Shown one piece after another: positions 18,061-26,712 of a stretch of DNA of 64,000 nt. Source of the stretch: JBGTGG01 sp964398945 (GTDB taxonomy: Bacteria; Bacteroidota; Bacteroidia; Cytophagales; Cyclobacteriaceae); NCBI GenBank assembly GCA_964398945.1, contig CAYNOT010000003.1, positions 186,001 through 250,000 on the forward strand, given 5' to 3'. Under the pieces are notes generated by a model. That model was not told where the DNA came from. It searched no databases and saw only the letters and a program-made list of their open reading frames with translations. Made by a program: the position numbers and the translations under genes. Each line of letters starts with the position of its first letter. The first letter of the stretch is position 1.

Positions 18061-18276
18061 TTATGAAAGTTCGTCCAATAGTCGGTTGATTTCTTCTTGG
18101 TTTACTCCACTTTTTTTTATGCGGTCATCAATCCCACTAAAAATATCAGCTATAGGTCTTGAATCTGCTTTTGCCAAGGCAGCGGCTAACAATGCGGCAT
18201 TCGCTTTCCGCTTTTTAGGCAACGCATCAAAGACCTTTGCTAATTCATTCGGGAGTTCTAATGTTATTGTCTTCAT
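18061..18276 (-). CDS. Antitoxin of a PIN-type toxin-antitoxin pair
   Basis: A 71-residue protein beginning M-K-T-I-T-L-E-L-P-N-E-L, a ribbon-helix-helix-like strand, with a Lys/Ala-rich helix and an acidic C-terminus (E-E-I-N-R-L-L-D-E-L-S) suited to binding a toxin. It lies directly upstream of the truncated PIN gene in the normal antitoxin-toxin order. With the toxin gone it is an orphan antitoxin, possibly still autoregulating through the palindrome upstream. Subfamily (CopG/VapB) not certain. Confidence 0.7.
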   Translation of the reverse strand: MKTITLELPNELAKVFDALPKKRKANAALLAAALAKADSRPIADIFSGIDDRIKKSGVNQEEINRLLDELS

Positions 18277-18304
18277 ACACTGGTTTTTAGACCACCTTAT
18301 TTAC

Positions 18305-18318
18305 GGTGATAAATCACC
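18305..18318 (-). promoter_or_regulatory. Palindrome upstream of the antitoxin
   Basis: GGTGAT-AA-ATCACC lies 29-42 nt before the antitoxin start and is flanked by another half-site (caccatcacc). The same GGTGAT/ATCACC core occurs in the palindrome upstream of DUF4143 ATPase 3. A plausible autoregulatory operator. Confidence 0.4.
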
Positions 18319-18363
18319 ATCACCAATTTAATATTTTATACGTAATTAAGATCACCAAAATCA

Positions 18364-18397
18364 CAAAAAAAATCCCAAATCATGTGATCTGGGATTT
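18364..18397 (-). terminator. Intrinsic terminator of icd
   Basis: Read on the minus strand, AAATCCCA/TGGGATTT (18370-18377 with 18390-18397), extended by further inner pairs, is followed by a run of Ts. It lies 28 nt past the icd stop and separates icd from the antitoxin. Confidence 0.8.
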
Positions 18398-18424
18398 CTC
18401 TACTTATTTTTTAACTGTATATAA

Positions 18425-19651
18425 TCACATGTTCTTCACCACTTCTTCTGCAAATTCAGAACACTTCAAAAGAGTTGCCCCTTCCATTAACCGTTCAAAA
18501 TCATAGGTAACTTTTTTGCTGGCGATGGCGCCTTCCAGGCCTTTGATGATCATGTCCGCAGCTTCTTTCCAGCCCATATACTCCAACATCATCACACCTG
18601 AAAGAATCACTGATCCCGGGTTTACTTTATCCTGCCCTGCGTACTTCGGTGCAGTACCGTGGGTTGCTTCAAAAATCGCATGGCCGGTTAGGTAATTGAT
18701 GTTCGCACCGGGCGCAATTCCGATCCCGCCAACAATCGCGGCAAGTGCATCCGAAACATAATCGCCATTCAGGTTCAACGTTGCGATTACATCGTAATCA
18801 GCAGGGCGCAATAAAATCTGCTGCAAGAATGCGTCTGCGATCACGTCTTTCACCACAATCTTATGTCCGTCTTTTTCAAACTCGCACCAAGGGCCGGCAC
18901 CAATTTCTTTTGCACCGTATTCATTTTTGGCAAGTTCATATCCCCAATCGCGGAAGCCGCCTTCGGTGAACTTCATGATGTTGCCTTTGTGCACAAGTGT
19001 TACGCTTGGCTTTTTATGTTCTATCGCGTGCTCGATGGCTGCGCGCACCAATCTTTCAGTACCTTCTTTTGAAACAGGTTTGATACCAATCCCCACCGTA
19101 TCCGGGAAACGGATCTTTGAATATGGTTTCGGAAATGTTTCTTTAAACCATGCTTTGAATTTTTCAACATCCTCCGATCCTTCCTTGAATTCGATGCCGG
19201 CATAAATATCTTCTGTGTTCTCACGGAAGATCATCATATCGCAAAGTTGCGGTTCTTTCACTGGTGAAGGCACGCCTTCAAACCAACGTACCGGGCGCAC
19301 ACATGCATACAGGTCCAATTCCTGACGCAAGGCCACATTCAACGAACGCATACCTCCACCTACAGGTGTTGTTAAAGGGCCTTTGATCCCCACCAGGTAT
19401 TCACGGAAAGCTGTCAACGTTTCTTCCGGAAGCCAATCGCCAACTTTGTTGAACGATTTTTCACCAGCCAATACTTCTTTCCAGTTTATCGAGCGCTTTC
19501 CTCCATAGGCTTTTTCAACCGCCTTGTCAAAAACCAATTTCGAAGCCGGCCAAATATCGACCCCGGTCCCGTCCCCTTCAATAAATGGAATGGTAGGATT
19601 TTCAGGAACTACCAATTTTCCGTTTTGTATGCTGATCTTCTGCTCGCTCAT
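18425..19651 (-). CDS. icd: NADP-dependent isocitrate dehydrogenase
   Basis: A 408-residue TCA-cycle enzyme converting isocitrate to 2-oxoglutarate and CO2. Substrate-binding [18 protein letters not shown] matches the S-x-N-x-x-x-R pattern of E. coli Icd. The cofactor loop H-G-T-A-P-K-Y-A-G has the Lys-Tyr pair diagnostic for NADP. Full length for the family. Its 3' end is duplicated downstream around a toxin-antitoxin remnant, so the present C-terminus may be of foreign origin, as happens at prophage insertions into icd of enterobacteria. Confidence 0.95.
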   Translation of the reverse strand: MSEQKISIQNGKLVVPENPTIPFIEGDGTGVDIWPASKLVFDKAVEKAYGGKRSINWKEVLAGEKSFNKVGDWLPEETLTAFREYLVGIKGPLTTPVGGGMRSLNVALRQELDLYACVRPVRWFEGVPSPVKEPQLCDMMIFRENTEDIYAGIEFKEGSEDVEKFKAWFKETFPKPYSKIRFPDTVGIGIKPVSKEGTERLVRAAIEHAIEHKKPSVTLVHKGNIMKFTEGGFRDWGYELAKNEYGAKEIGAGPWCEFEKDGHKIVVKDVIADAFLQQILLRPADYDVIATLNLNGDYVSDALAAIVGGIGIAPGANINYLTGHAIFEATHGTAPKYAGQDKVNPGSVILSGVMMLEYMGWKEAADMIIKGLEGAIASKKVTYDFERLMEGATLLKCSEFAEEVVKNM

Positions 19652-19789
19652 GGGAATAATGATTTTTGTCTATTGTAAACTTTTTTTTCGAGCCCCGAAA
19701 TTAAAAAAAAGGGGCATAAAAGAAGATTTTTGAAATATTAATCGTTGTATACGGTTAGAATTAATGCACACGAAATTTACCGCTCAATT

Positions 19790-20368
19790 ATGAAATCGAT
19801 TGTACTGATCATCCTTGCCTCATTTCTTTTCACATCAAAAGGCGAAATCACGCCAAAACCCACTGAAACCTGCCTTTCATCAGAAGAGCAAAAGTTGTAT
19901 AAACTGATCATGGAATATCGCAAAAGCAAAAACCTGCCTGCTATTCCGTTCTCAGCAAAGCTTTCGCAGGTTGCGCAAGCACATGTTCGTGATCTGGCCG
20001 AAAATTATGACTTCGATCCTAAAAACAAATGCAATCCGCATAGCTGGTCGAAAAAAGGGGATTGGAGTGCGTGTTGCTATACGAGTGACCACAAAAAGGC
20101 AAGTTGTATGTGGGACAAGCCCAAAGAGATTTCCGGGTATGAAGGGCCAGGGTTTGAAATCGCCTACTACAGTTCGAAAGGGGCAAATGCGCAAGAAGGA
20201 ATTGATGGTTGGATAAAAAGCCCCGCCCACAATCCCCTGCTCATCAATTTAGACACCTGGAAACAGGTTACCTGGGAAGCCATTGGCATCGGTATTTATA
20301 AAGAGTATGGAGTGGTTTGGTTTGGAATGGTGAAAGATGATGCCTCAACGGTTGTAGTTTGTGATTAG
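19790..20368 (+). CDS. Secreted CAP (SCP/PR1)-domain protein
   Basis: A 192-residue protein with a signal peptide (about 1-18) and a CAP fold: S-S-E-E-Q-K-L-Y-K-L-I-M-E-Y-R, A-H-V-R-D-L-A, N-P-H-S-W, a Cys-containing loop, G-P-G-F-E-I-A-Y-Y-S, G-W-I-K-S-P-A-H-N-P-L-L-I-N and a C-terminal G-I-G-I-Y strand. The characteristic His and Glu of the CAP pocket are visible. Extracellular role unknown. The ATG at 19790 gives the signal peptide. Its last ~58 nt recur after the following higBA pair. Confidence 0.85.
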   Translation: MKSIVLIILASFLFTSKGEITPKPTETCLSSEEQKLYKLIMEYRKSKNLPAIPFSAKLSQVAQAHVRDLAENYDFDPKNKCNPHSWSKKGDWSACCYTSDHKKASCMWDKPKEISGYEGPGFEIAYYSSKGANAQEGIDGWIKSPAHNPLLINLDTWKQVTWEAIGIGIYKEYGVVWFGMVKDDASTVVVCD

Positions 20369-20438
20369 GGTTCAATAAGTACCACTTAACTATAGTAAAA
20401 TAATACATCGCAAAAAGTTTTCTAATAGTAAACTTTAT

Positions 20439-20446
20439 TACCTTTG
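20439..20446 (+). promoter_or_regulatory. -7 box of higBA 1
   Basis: TACCTTTG matches TAnnTTTG and ends three bases before the higB ATG, implying a leaderless mRNA. Confidence 0.5.
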
Positions 20447-20449
20447 TTG

Positions 20450-20761
20450 ATGTTTAACATTATTGCAAGAAAAGCATTATTGGACTACTGCAAGCGTTAT
20501 CCATCGGCCAGTGTAGCGCTTATGCAATGGTATCATGAAATCGTAACTATGTCCTTTAACTCTTTTAATGGATTGAAAAGAATTTATGGAAATGCGAGTT
20601 TTGTGGGTGACGACAGGGTAGTGTTCAATATTTTAGGTAACAAGTACCGATTAGTGGTGCGCATCATATTTGAGTTTAAAGTAATTCAAATCAAATGGTT
20701 TGGTACACATAGTGAATATGATAAGATCAAAGTGGAAAACATAAAATTCAAAAAGAAATGA
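20450..20761 (+). CDS. higB: HigB-type mRNA interferase toxin
   Basis: A 103-residue RelE-superfamily protein of the HigB_toxin type: N-I-I-A-R-K-A-L-L-D-Y near the start, W-Y-H-E-I, V-F-N-I-L-G-N-K-Y-R-L-V-V-R-I and the C-terminal I-K-W-F-G-T-H-S-E-Y-D. It cleaves mRNA on the ribosome when free of antitoxin. ATGA overlap with higA indicates translational coupling in the toxin-first order typical of higBA. The ATG at 20450 is preferred over two preceding TTG codons. Confidence 0.9.
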   Translation: MFNIIARKALLDYCKRYPSASVALMQWYHEIVTMSFNSFNGLKRIYGNASFVGDDRVVFNILGNKYRLVVRIIFEFKVIQIKWFGTHSEYDKIKVENIKFKKK

Positions 20762-21114
20762 AGTTAAAACCAATAAAATCTAAGCGTGAGTATGAAAACC
20801 TATTGACATGGGTTGATGATCAGTTTGATAAAAAAGTGAAAGTAAATTCACCACAAGGCGAGATACTTCAAGTTGCCTTACTGATCATCAAACAATATGA
20901 AGATTTGCATTTTGAGATTCCAAAACCGGATGCTTTGAGCGCAATAAAAATAAAAATGGAAGAGAAAGGTTTAAAAAATAAAGATTTAGTAGGCTTAATT
21001 GGCACCAAAGGATATGTCTCTGCCTTGCTTAGTGGTAAAAAACCTTTGACCTTGGAGCTTGCGAAAATTTTTCATCGCGAACTAGGTGTTCCGGCAACCT
21101 TGTTATTGAGTTAA
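20758..21114 (+). CDS. higA: HigA-type antitoxin with XRE helix-turn-helix
   Basis: A 118-residue protein. The N-terminal ~60 residues are helical; the C-terminal HTH reads I-K-I-K-M-E-E-K-G-L-K-N-K-D-L-V-G-L-I-G-T-K-G-Y-V-S-A-L-L-S-G-K-K-P-L, followed by a helix A-K-I-F-H-R-E-L-G-V. It neutralises HigB and normally represses the operon. Its stop is five bases from the displaced CAP-gene 3' end. Confidence 0.9.
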   Translation: MKLKPIKSKREYENLLTWVDDQFDKKVKVNSPQGEILQVALLIIKQYEDLHFEIPKPDALSAIKIKMEEKGLKNKDLVGLIGTKGYVSALLSGKKPLTLELAKIFHRELGVPATLLLS

Positions 21115-21116
21115 TT

Positions 21117-21177
21117 TATGTGGTTTGGGTTTGGAATGGTGAAAGATGACGGGTCAGCTATGGTGGTGTGCAAGTAA
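21117..21177 (+). pseudogene. Displaced second copy of the CAP-gene 3' end
   Basis: The 30 nt from 21120 match the CAP gene (20312-20340) except for one inserted G. The following codons encode D-D-G-S-A-M-V-V-C-K-stop against D-D-A-S-T-V-V-V-C-D-stop in the intact gene. It is a fragment without a start, lying directly behind higA. Confidence 0.9.
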
Positions 21178-21187
21178 CTAGAGGTTA

Positions 21188-21242
21188 CTGGTTGCTGGTT
21201 GCTGGTTGCTGGTTGCTGGTTGCTGGTTGCTGGTTGCTGGTT
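21188..21242. repeat. Heptanucleotide tandem repeat, 7.9 copies of ctggttg
   Basis: A perfect 7-bp array, ten nucleotides after the displaced CAP stop. The rest of 21243-21373 shows nothing I can call. Confidence 0.95.
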
Positions 21243-21373
21243 AAATTTAATTCACAATTAACGTTAGAGAAACCAAAACCCCAAAAATATATTAACGCAA
21301 AAGACAAGGTTGATTTTTTTAGCTAACTTTCTGTTATCTGCCCAACAGACTGTGACCACAGAATGGTTACCGG

Positions 21374-21415
21374 CAACTTCTAACGTCTTTTATCTTGTGC
21401 CTAACGTCTAAATAT
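21374..21415. repeat. Degenerate heptamer array abutting the panB stop
   Basis: Six consecutive 7-mers; five of the six end in C, and TAACGTC occurs twice (21381 and 21402). The array runs up to the panB stop codon. The same heptamer abuts the lpdA stop. Confidence 0.6.
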
Positions 21416-22236
21416 TAATATTTCTCTTCCTCATTCGGAAAATTACGTGCTTTAACATCTTTCACATAATTGCTAACTGCACTATTGACAATCGTATTCA
21501 AATCAGCATACCTTCTTAAAAACCTCGGTTTAAAATCCTGAGTGATGCCCAACATATCCTGCATCACCAACACCTGGCCATCAACATCGGCCCCTGCCCC
21601 GATCCCGATCACCGGAATGGAAATACTTTCGGCCACTTTCTTTGCCAGTGTTGCCGGGATTTTTTCAAGTACCAACCCAAAACAACCACACTCCTCTAAC
21701 AACTTAGCGTCTTCAATTAATTTATTGGCCTCCGCTTCTTCGCGTGCGCGAACGGTATACGTTCCAAATTTGTAAATCGACTGTGGTGTTAAACCCAGGT
21801 GGCCCATCACCGGAATGCCTGCACTGAGGATCCGTTGAACTGAATCTTTCACTTCACTTCCTCCTTCTAATTTTACAGCATGTGCCCCGGCTTCTTTCAT
21901 AATGCGAATAGCAGAACGCAACGCCTCGCCCGAACTTCCCTGATAGGTCCCGAATGGTAAATCCACCACCACTAAAGCCCGCTTCACGGCTTTGATCACT
22001 GAGCTCGCATGATAGATCATTTGGTCCAATGTAATCGGCAGTGTGGTTTCATTCCCCGCCATCACATTGGAAGCGGAGTCCCCAACTAAAATCACGTCAA
22101 TGCCCGACCCATCAATTATCCTGGCCATACTGTAATCATAAGCCGTGATCATGGCGATCTTCTCCCCCCTGCCCTTCATCTCCTGAAGTTGGTGCGTGGT
22201 GATTTTCTTTATTTCAGTGGTTTTATGAACAGACAT
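21415..22236 (-). CDS. panB: 3-methyl-2-oxobutanoate hydroxymethyltransferase
   Basis: A 273-residue TIM-barrel enzyme of pantothenate synthesis that makes ketopantoate from 2-oxoisovalerate and methylene-THF. Family motifs: [49 protein letters not shown] and I-P-V-I-G-I-G-A-G. It follows the phosphoribosyltransferase gene by nine nucleotides, suggesting an operon lrp-PRTase-panB. Confidence 0.96.
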   Translation of the reverse strand: MSVHKTTEIKKITTHQLQEMKGRGEKIAMITAYDYSMARIIDGSGIDVILVGDSASNVMAGNETTLPITLDQMIYHASSVIKAVKRALVVVDLPFGTYQGSSGEALRSAIRIMKEAGAHAVKLEGGSEVKDSVQRILSAGIPVMGHLGLTPQSIYKFGTYTVRAREEAEANKLIEDAKLLEECGCFGLVLEKIPATLAKKVAESISIPVIGIGAGADVDGQVLVMQDMLGITQDFKPRFLRRYADLNTIVNSAVSNYVKDVKARNFPNEEEKY

Positions 22237-22245
22237 GAACTGAAT

Positions 22246-22749
22246 TTAATGAAGGTAGACGGCAGACTCCTTTCCGAGATTTACTTCAACATGATCGTTG
22301 ATGGTGGTCGTTAATTGAAAGCCGGTGTATTGCGGATAAATTGGGAACAATCCATGGCTCCTGTTTACTAGCACAGCGGTCTCAATTTTTTTTACTTCAA
22401 TATTGAGAAAAGGTTTTAACCCGTACGCCAGCGTTCTGCCTGTGTTGAGCACATCATCTACTAGGACAATGCATTTCTTTCGCATCTCCGAGAGATCGGC
22501 ATCAAGTGTCACTTCACTTTGCTGTGGCGCAAATTTGTCAAGCATTACTTTGATGAGTTTCACATCAAGCGGTGAAATAGACTTTACTTCTTTTGCCAAA
22601 AGCTTTGCCAACACATAGCCTTGTCCATCAATGCCTGCCAAAACAATTGTCTTCTCCTTAAAATTATGCTCGTAAATTTCATAGGCCATCCGTTTGATTT
22701 TCTGACCTATTTGAACAGCATCAAGTATGATTGCTTTTTCTTCAACCAT
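22246..22749 (-). CDS. PyrR-type phosphoribosyltransferase
   Basis: A 167-residue protein starting M-V-E-E-K-A-I-I. The PRPP-binding loop C-I-V-L-V-D-D-V-L-N-T-G-R-T-L is diagnostic. A conserved V-L-V-N-R-S-H-G-L-F-P region and the overall length fit the PyrR/hypoxanthine-type family. Bona fide PyrR regulates pyrimidine operons and has uracil PRTase activity; here no pyr gene is near, so the substrate is open. The start overlaps the end of the upstream asnC-type gene by eight nucleotides. Confidence 0.82.
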   Translation of the reverse strand: MVEEKAIILDAVQIGQKIKRMAYEIYEHNFKEKTIVLAGIDGQGYVLAKLLAKEVKSISPLDVKLIKVMLDKFAPQQSEVTLDADLSEMRKKCIVLVDDVLNTGRTLAYGLKPFLNIEVKKIETAVLVNRSHGLFPIYPQYTGFQLTTTINDHVEVNLGKESAVYLH

Positions 22750-23221
22750 TATTAATGGGCAATGACTTGCTGTCTTTAAATGTAGACAAGATAACCAATG
22801 ACTGAAGGCTATCCACAACATCGATGTTCGAAACTTTTTCCAACATCAATTGCTGGTAAGCAGAAATATCGCTACACACAATTTTGAGGATAAAATCACC
22901 TGCACCCGTAATGTGGTGGCATTCGATTACCTCTTCAATGTCTTTGATCTCTCTTACAAACCGCTCAATATTTTCTTTGTTATGGCCTTTTAAGGTTACC
23001 ATTACAAACGTGCTTACCCCCAACCCTACGCTTTGCGGGTTGATCACTGCATGGTAACTTTTAATTACCTTATGGGCTTCCAGTTTGTTCACGCGTTCCA
23101 ATGTGGGGGCGGGCGAAAGTCCAATTTCTTTAGAAAGCTGTGCATTGGTGATATTGGAATTGGCCTGAAGGATCTCCAGGATTTTCCTATCAATAGCATC
23201 GAGTTTAAGGCGTGTTTTCAT
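22742..23221 (-). CDS. Lrp/AsnC family transcriptional regulator
   Basis: A 159-residue protein: N-terminal winged HTH (L-D-A-I-D-R-K-I-L-E-I-L-Q-A-N-S-N-I-T-N-A-Q-L) and a C-terminal RAM/AsnC ligand domain (F-V-M-V-T-L-K-G-H, I-E-E-V-I-E-C-H-H-I-T-G-A-G-D-F-I-L-K-I). Amino-acid responsive regulation is the family norm. First gene of a likely operon with the PRTase and panB; panB ties it to branched-chain/pantothenate metabolism. The start is the second in-frame ATG. Confidence 0.92.
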   Translation of the reverse strand: MKTRLKLDAIDRKILEILQANSNITNAQLSKEIGLSPAPTLERVNKLEAHKVIKSYHAVINPQSVGLGVSTFVMVTLKGHNKENIERFVREIKDIEEVIECHHITGAGDFILKIVCSDISAYQQLMLEKVSNIDVVDSLQSLVILSTFKDSKSLPINNG

Positions 23222-23238
23222 ATGGCAAGTGGGTAAAT

Positions 23239-23253
23239 CCAAATATTATTTGG
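23239..23253 (-). promoter_or_regulatory. 15-bp palindrome upstream of the Lrp/AsnC gene
   Basis: CCAAAT-ATT-ATTTGG is an exact palindrome 18-32 nt before the start codon. It is a candidate autoregulatory site, as Lrp-family proteins usually control their own promoters. Confidence 0.35.
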
Positions 23254-23297
23254 TAAAAGTAGGGGAAAAATAAGACTTAAACTATTGATTGTTCTTT

Positions 23298-24488
23298 TCA
23301 CTTTAAAATTCTGATGTAGGCCTTTTTTACGTTTTCGAAATCTCTATACTTCCTTGCTACTTTCGTTATTTCACTTACTAAAGGAGTCCTTCCTTGACTC
23401 AATTTTTTATGAAGTAAAGAAAAGGCTTCTTCAGGGTTGTTCATGTTTAACAGCACCCCACCCCCTTCACTTTTGATGATCTCTGAATCGTCTCCTATTC
23501 CAGGCTCTAAAAGAACGAGTAACCCATTAGCCCAATACTCCCCTACCTTAACCGGACAACAATACTTTCTAACTGGTGCGGGCTTGATTGTTGCAAATGC
23601 AAAATCGGAAGCAGAGAGGTACCTTGGAACCTCAGTATTTGAAACTTTTGAAATGAAAAATCGATCGATTGCTATTCCAACACGCGCCACCTGATTGTTG
23701 ATCTCATCAATACATTGACCCGATAAAATGATTAAATAAAATTTGTCCCCGAAATATTCGAAGGCTTTTTGAAAAAGATCAAAAGCTTCATCACTATAAT
23801 AGATATCCCCAAATTTTCCAACGTAAATTCCGACAATGTCGGTCGGTAGTATTTTTAGTTGCTCCCTGATCTCCAATCTCGAAACGCTATTAAATTTGAA
23901 TACCTCTTGATCAATTCCGTTGGGAACCGTCTGTATTCTTGAGGACGGAATTCCATTACGTACTAGCAAATCAGTATAATTTTTAGTAACCGGTAATAGT
24001 TTATAGGATCCTCTGGCTAATCTATTTTCAAAAAATTTAAGTAAAAGATAGCGTGCTCCGTATCTTGACCAGACACCAGACTCAAGCATATAATCTGCGT
24101 GTGGCTCAAAGCATTCAACGATTAATTTAAATCTGGCTACAAAGGAAGCAAGGTAACCAACAATCCCAGCAAGGGGAGAATTGCAAATAACAAAATCAAT
24201 GCGCTGTCCATGTATCAGTCCTAGCGACAATCTCAATAAGCCGATAAAATTTATGGCTTTCCTTACAATCACAGATGCATATCTGTTTCCAGTAAAGGGT
24301 GTGTGGCTAATGTTAGCCATACTGAATTTTCCCGGACTTGCATCTTGCTCAATTGAAATAAAAAAAACACGTTCCATCTCACCCATTTCAGATAAGAACT
24401 TTAATCGGGGAACAATTATTGAATCGGTTAAGGGTTCACTTGTCGGCCAGTAACTAATGTACAGTACTTTCACAGATTTTTTAATCAA
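23298..24488 (-). CDS. Glycosyltransferase, GT4-like
   Basis: A 396-residue GT-B protein. The N-terminal Rossmann half shows V-I-C-N-S-P-L-A-G-I-V-G-Y; the C-terminal half has V-P-N-G-I-D-Q-E-V-F, G-I-Y-V-G-K-F-G-D and P-V-K-V-G-E-Y-W-A-N-G-L-L-V-L-L in the nucleotide-sugar site. First of the polysaccharide cluster genes on the minus strand. Acceptor and donor cannot be told from sequence. Confidence 0.85.
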   Translation of the reverse strand: MIKKSVKVLYISYWPTSEPLTDSIIVPRLKFLSEMGEMERVFFISIEQDASPGKFSMANISHTPFTGNRYASVIVRKAINFIGLLRLSLGLIHGQRIDFVICNSPLAGIVGYLASFVARFKLIVECFEPHADYMLESGVWSRYGARYLLLKFFENRLARGSYKLLPVTKNYTDLLVRNGIPSSRIQTVPNGIDQEVFKFNSVSRLEIREQLKILPTDIVGIYVGKFGDIYYSDEAFDLFQKAFEYFGDKFYLIILSGQCIDEINNQVARVGIAIDRFFISKVSNTEVPRYLSASDFAFATIKPAPVRKYCCPVKVGEYWANGLLVLLEPGIGDDSEIIKSEGGGVLLNMNNPEEAFSLLHKKLSQGRTPLVSEITKVARKYRDFENVKKAYIRILK

Positions 24489-24506
24489 TTAAACCAGAAA
24501 ACATTA

Positions 24507-25448
24507 TTAACTATTAAACAGACGCTGGTAGCCACGATGAAAAACAGTGTTCAGAAAGAGCGTTTTCATCTTAAGTAAAAAGTATTGATCCCAAATGCTT
24601 GTAGAAATGGATTTACCACTCCAATACAACGCGGTACAAAACCTCCATTTCTTAAAATTGTCAGCTGCTTTCGAAATATAAACCACACTCCACCATGCCC
24701 GTAAATCCTTGCTACTAATGTTTTTAACTGAAGGATTAAGCGTTCTTCTCGTGAATGCATCTTCTTTGGCCCGCGCAAACCAATACCTTGCTTTGCTGAT
24801 ATTCTTACCTGTTGAAATCCCTTGATCAGTGACACGGTATTTATAAAGATACGCATCAATAAAATGTGGTGTTGTAATCTCTTCGAGCTTAAAGTACAAA
24901 TCTTGATCAACAGCCCGGGGAAAATCCGGATTAATCCCAGCGGTCTCTTTATATATCGATAGCTTAAAACAGGAAAATTGCGAAATACCTTTTCCAAAAC
25001 TCAAATAGCTTTCTCCCGCTGGAATACTTGAAACTCCATAAGGACCTCTTTTGATTACCAGATTTTCATCACACACAAAATGTTTTGAATAAAGAAAGCC
25101 TAGTAATGGGTTCTTGATGAAGGTGTTCATCATAATCTCCAAAGCCTTCGGCAAAAGAACATCATCCGGATCGAGAAACCCCGCTACTTCCCCCGTGGCA
25201 AACGCTACGGCTTCCCGCTTTGTAAAACCACAACCCCTGTTTGTCGGGTTAGAATACACTTTTATTCTGGGGTCATTAAGAAATCCCGAAATTATAGCTA
25301 GTGAATTATCGGTTGAGGCATCATCAACTATTACTAATTCAAAATTTTTATAAGTTTGAGATAAAACGCTCACAATAGCATCTTCAATATAGTTGCCATT
25401 GTTGTAGTTTGCCATCAACACAGAAAATAAAGGTTCTTTTAGCTCCAT
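24507..25448 (-). CDS. Glycosyltransferase family 2
   Basis: A GT-A protein of about 313 residues from M-E-L-K-E-P-L-F-S-V-L-M-A-N-Y-N-N-G. It has V-I-V-D-D-A-S-T-D-N-S and the metal-binding F-L-D-P-D-D. An ATG nine bases earlier is also in frame. Its start region overlaps the start codon of the divergent gene at 25447, leaving no intergenic space; if the earlier ATG is used the two reading frames overlap by about ten bases. Confidence 0.9.
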   Translation of the reverse strand: MELKEPLFSVLMANYNNGNYIEDAIVSVLSQTYKNFELVIVDDASTDNSLAIISGFLNDPRIKVYSNPTNRGCGFTKREAVAFATGEVAGFLDPDDVLLPKALEIMMNTFIKNPLLGFLYSKHFVCDENLVIKRGPYGVSSIPAGESYLSFGKGISQFSCFKLSIYKETAGINPDFPRAVDQDLYFKLEEITTPHFIDAYLYKYRVTDQGISTGKNISKARYWFARAKEDAFTRRTLNPSVKNISSKDLRAWWSVVYISKAADNFKKWRFCTALYWSGKSISTSIWDQYFLLKMKTLFLNTVFHRGYQRLFNS

Positions 25449-26712
25449 GCGCTCCATTCCTTTGCAAAATACCACTCTAATCCTCTTCACTGCAAATTTT
25501 CCTTATGGGAAGGCCGAACATTATATAGAAACCGAATTGGTCTATCTCAGTAAATCTTTCCGGAAAGTGATTATTTATTGCGACCCATCCTGTGGCGGGG
25601 ATGCCAGAACGGTCCCCCTAAACGTTGAAATACTCCACTATCGATACTTACCAACATTTCAAGAAAAGGCTAAAGCCATCATGGGGATATTTAATGCATT
25701 ATTCTGGAAGGAGTTGTTCACGATGGTAATATGGTATAAACTTTTTCCTACAAAAACCAGAATTGCTTCGCTATTAGGTTCTCTCTACACCGCCAAAAAA
25801 ATTTTCTTATTACTCCAAAAAAACTACTTCCAAACAGAAAACACAATTCTATATTCGTACTGGAATAATGATGTTGCAGTTGGGTTGGCTTACTACAAAA
25901 GAAAATATCCTTTCAAAACTTCTATTTCACGCGCACACGGGTATGATGTCTATTTCGAAAGAAATGCAACAACAATGCTCCCCTATAGAGAATTCATTTT
26001 TAAATATCTAGACAGTATTTTTTTTGTGTCAAATGACGGAATGAAATATACTGAGAAAAGAATCAGCAAATGGCCTTCTCAAAAGTTGTCATATTTGGGA
26101 AGTGAACCTCTTCCTCAGCCAACTATTGATAAAACTGAAGGAAATTTTCGTTTCATTTCTTGCTCATCGGTCATTCCTTTAAAACGAGTGAATCTTATTC
26201 TTGAATCTATTCTCTCAATAGAAAAGGAATACACAATTCATTGGACGCATATAGGGGACGGCCCTTTGCTCAACCAACTCCGAAATAACCTTGCAGAAGT
26301 AAGCACTCATCACACTATTGAATTTGTTGGCAACAAAACCAATCAAGATGTTTTGGAAATATACAAAAATCAAAAATTTGATCTTTTTATAAACCTTAGT
26401 GCCAGTGAGGGTCTACCCTTTTCCATTATTGAAGCTTTTTCAGCAGGTATTCCAGCGATGGCAACTCATGTCGGAGGAACGAAGGAAATTCTATCCGATA
26501 GAGTAAATGGAATTTTGGTAAATCCGAATCCTACGGTTTTCGAAGTAAAAAAAGCCCTTGAAGAATTCCTGGAATACGATGATGCCACCCGAGAAGAAAT
26601 AAGGAAGAATGCCTGGAAAACTTGGAACGAGAAATTCAATGCTGGCATAAATTATCCAGCATTTATCAGTGAGATTAATAAATTATTCTTTGAGAATGCC
26701 AATCGAGATTAA
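25447..26712 (+). CDS. Glycosyltransferase, GT4 family
   Basis: A 421-residue GT-B enzyme. It starts L-I-L-F-T-A-N-F-P-Y-G-K-A-E-H-Y-I-E-T-E, typical of retaining GT4, and has S-R-A-H-G-Y-D-V-Y in the middle, I-S-C-S-S-V-I-P-L-K-R-V-N and the E-x7-E-type A-S-E-G-L-P-F-S-I-I-E-A-F-S-A-G-I-P. No alternative downstream Met exists for a long stretch, so the start overlapping the divergent GT2 gene is likely real. The 3' end overlaps the convergent GT2 gene by 30 nt. Confidence 0.88.
   Translation: MRSIPLQNTTLILFTANFPYGKAEHYIETELVYLSKSFRKVIIYCDPSCGGDARTVPLNVEILHYRYLPTFQEKAKAIMGIFNALFWKELFTMVIWYKLFPTKTRIASLLGSLYTAKKIFLLLQKNYFQTENTILYSYWNNDVAVGLAYYKRKYPFKTSISRAHGYDVYFERNATTMLPYREFIFKYLDSIFFVSNDGMKYTEKRISKWPSQKLSYLGSEPLPQPTIDKTEGNFRFISCSSVIPLKRVNLILESILSIEKEYTIHWTHIGDGPLLNQLRNNLAEVSTHHTIEFVGNKTNQDVLEIYKNQKFDLFINLSASEGLPFSIIEAFSAGIPAMATHVGGTKEILSDRVNGILVNPNPTVFEVKKALEEFLEYDDATREEIRKNAWKTWNEKFNAGINYPAFISEINKLFFENANRD

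Noticed and set aside
21188..21242. Regular repeat array that might be a CRISPR
   Set aside because: Units are 7 bp with no spacers; it is a simple tandem repeat.
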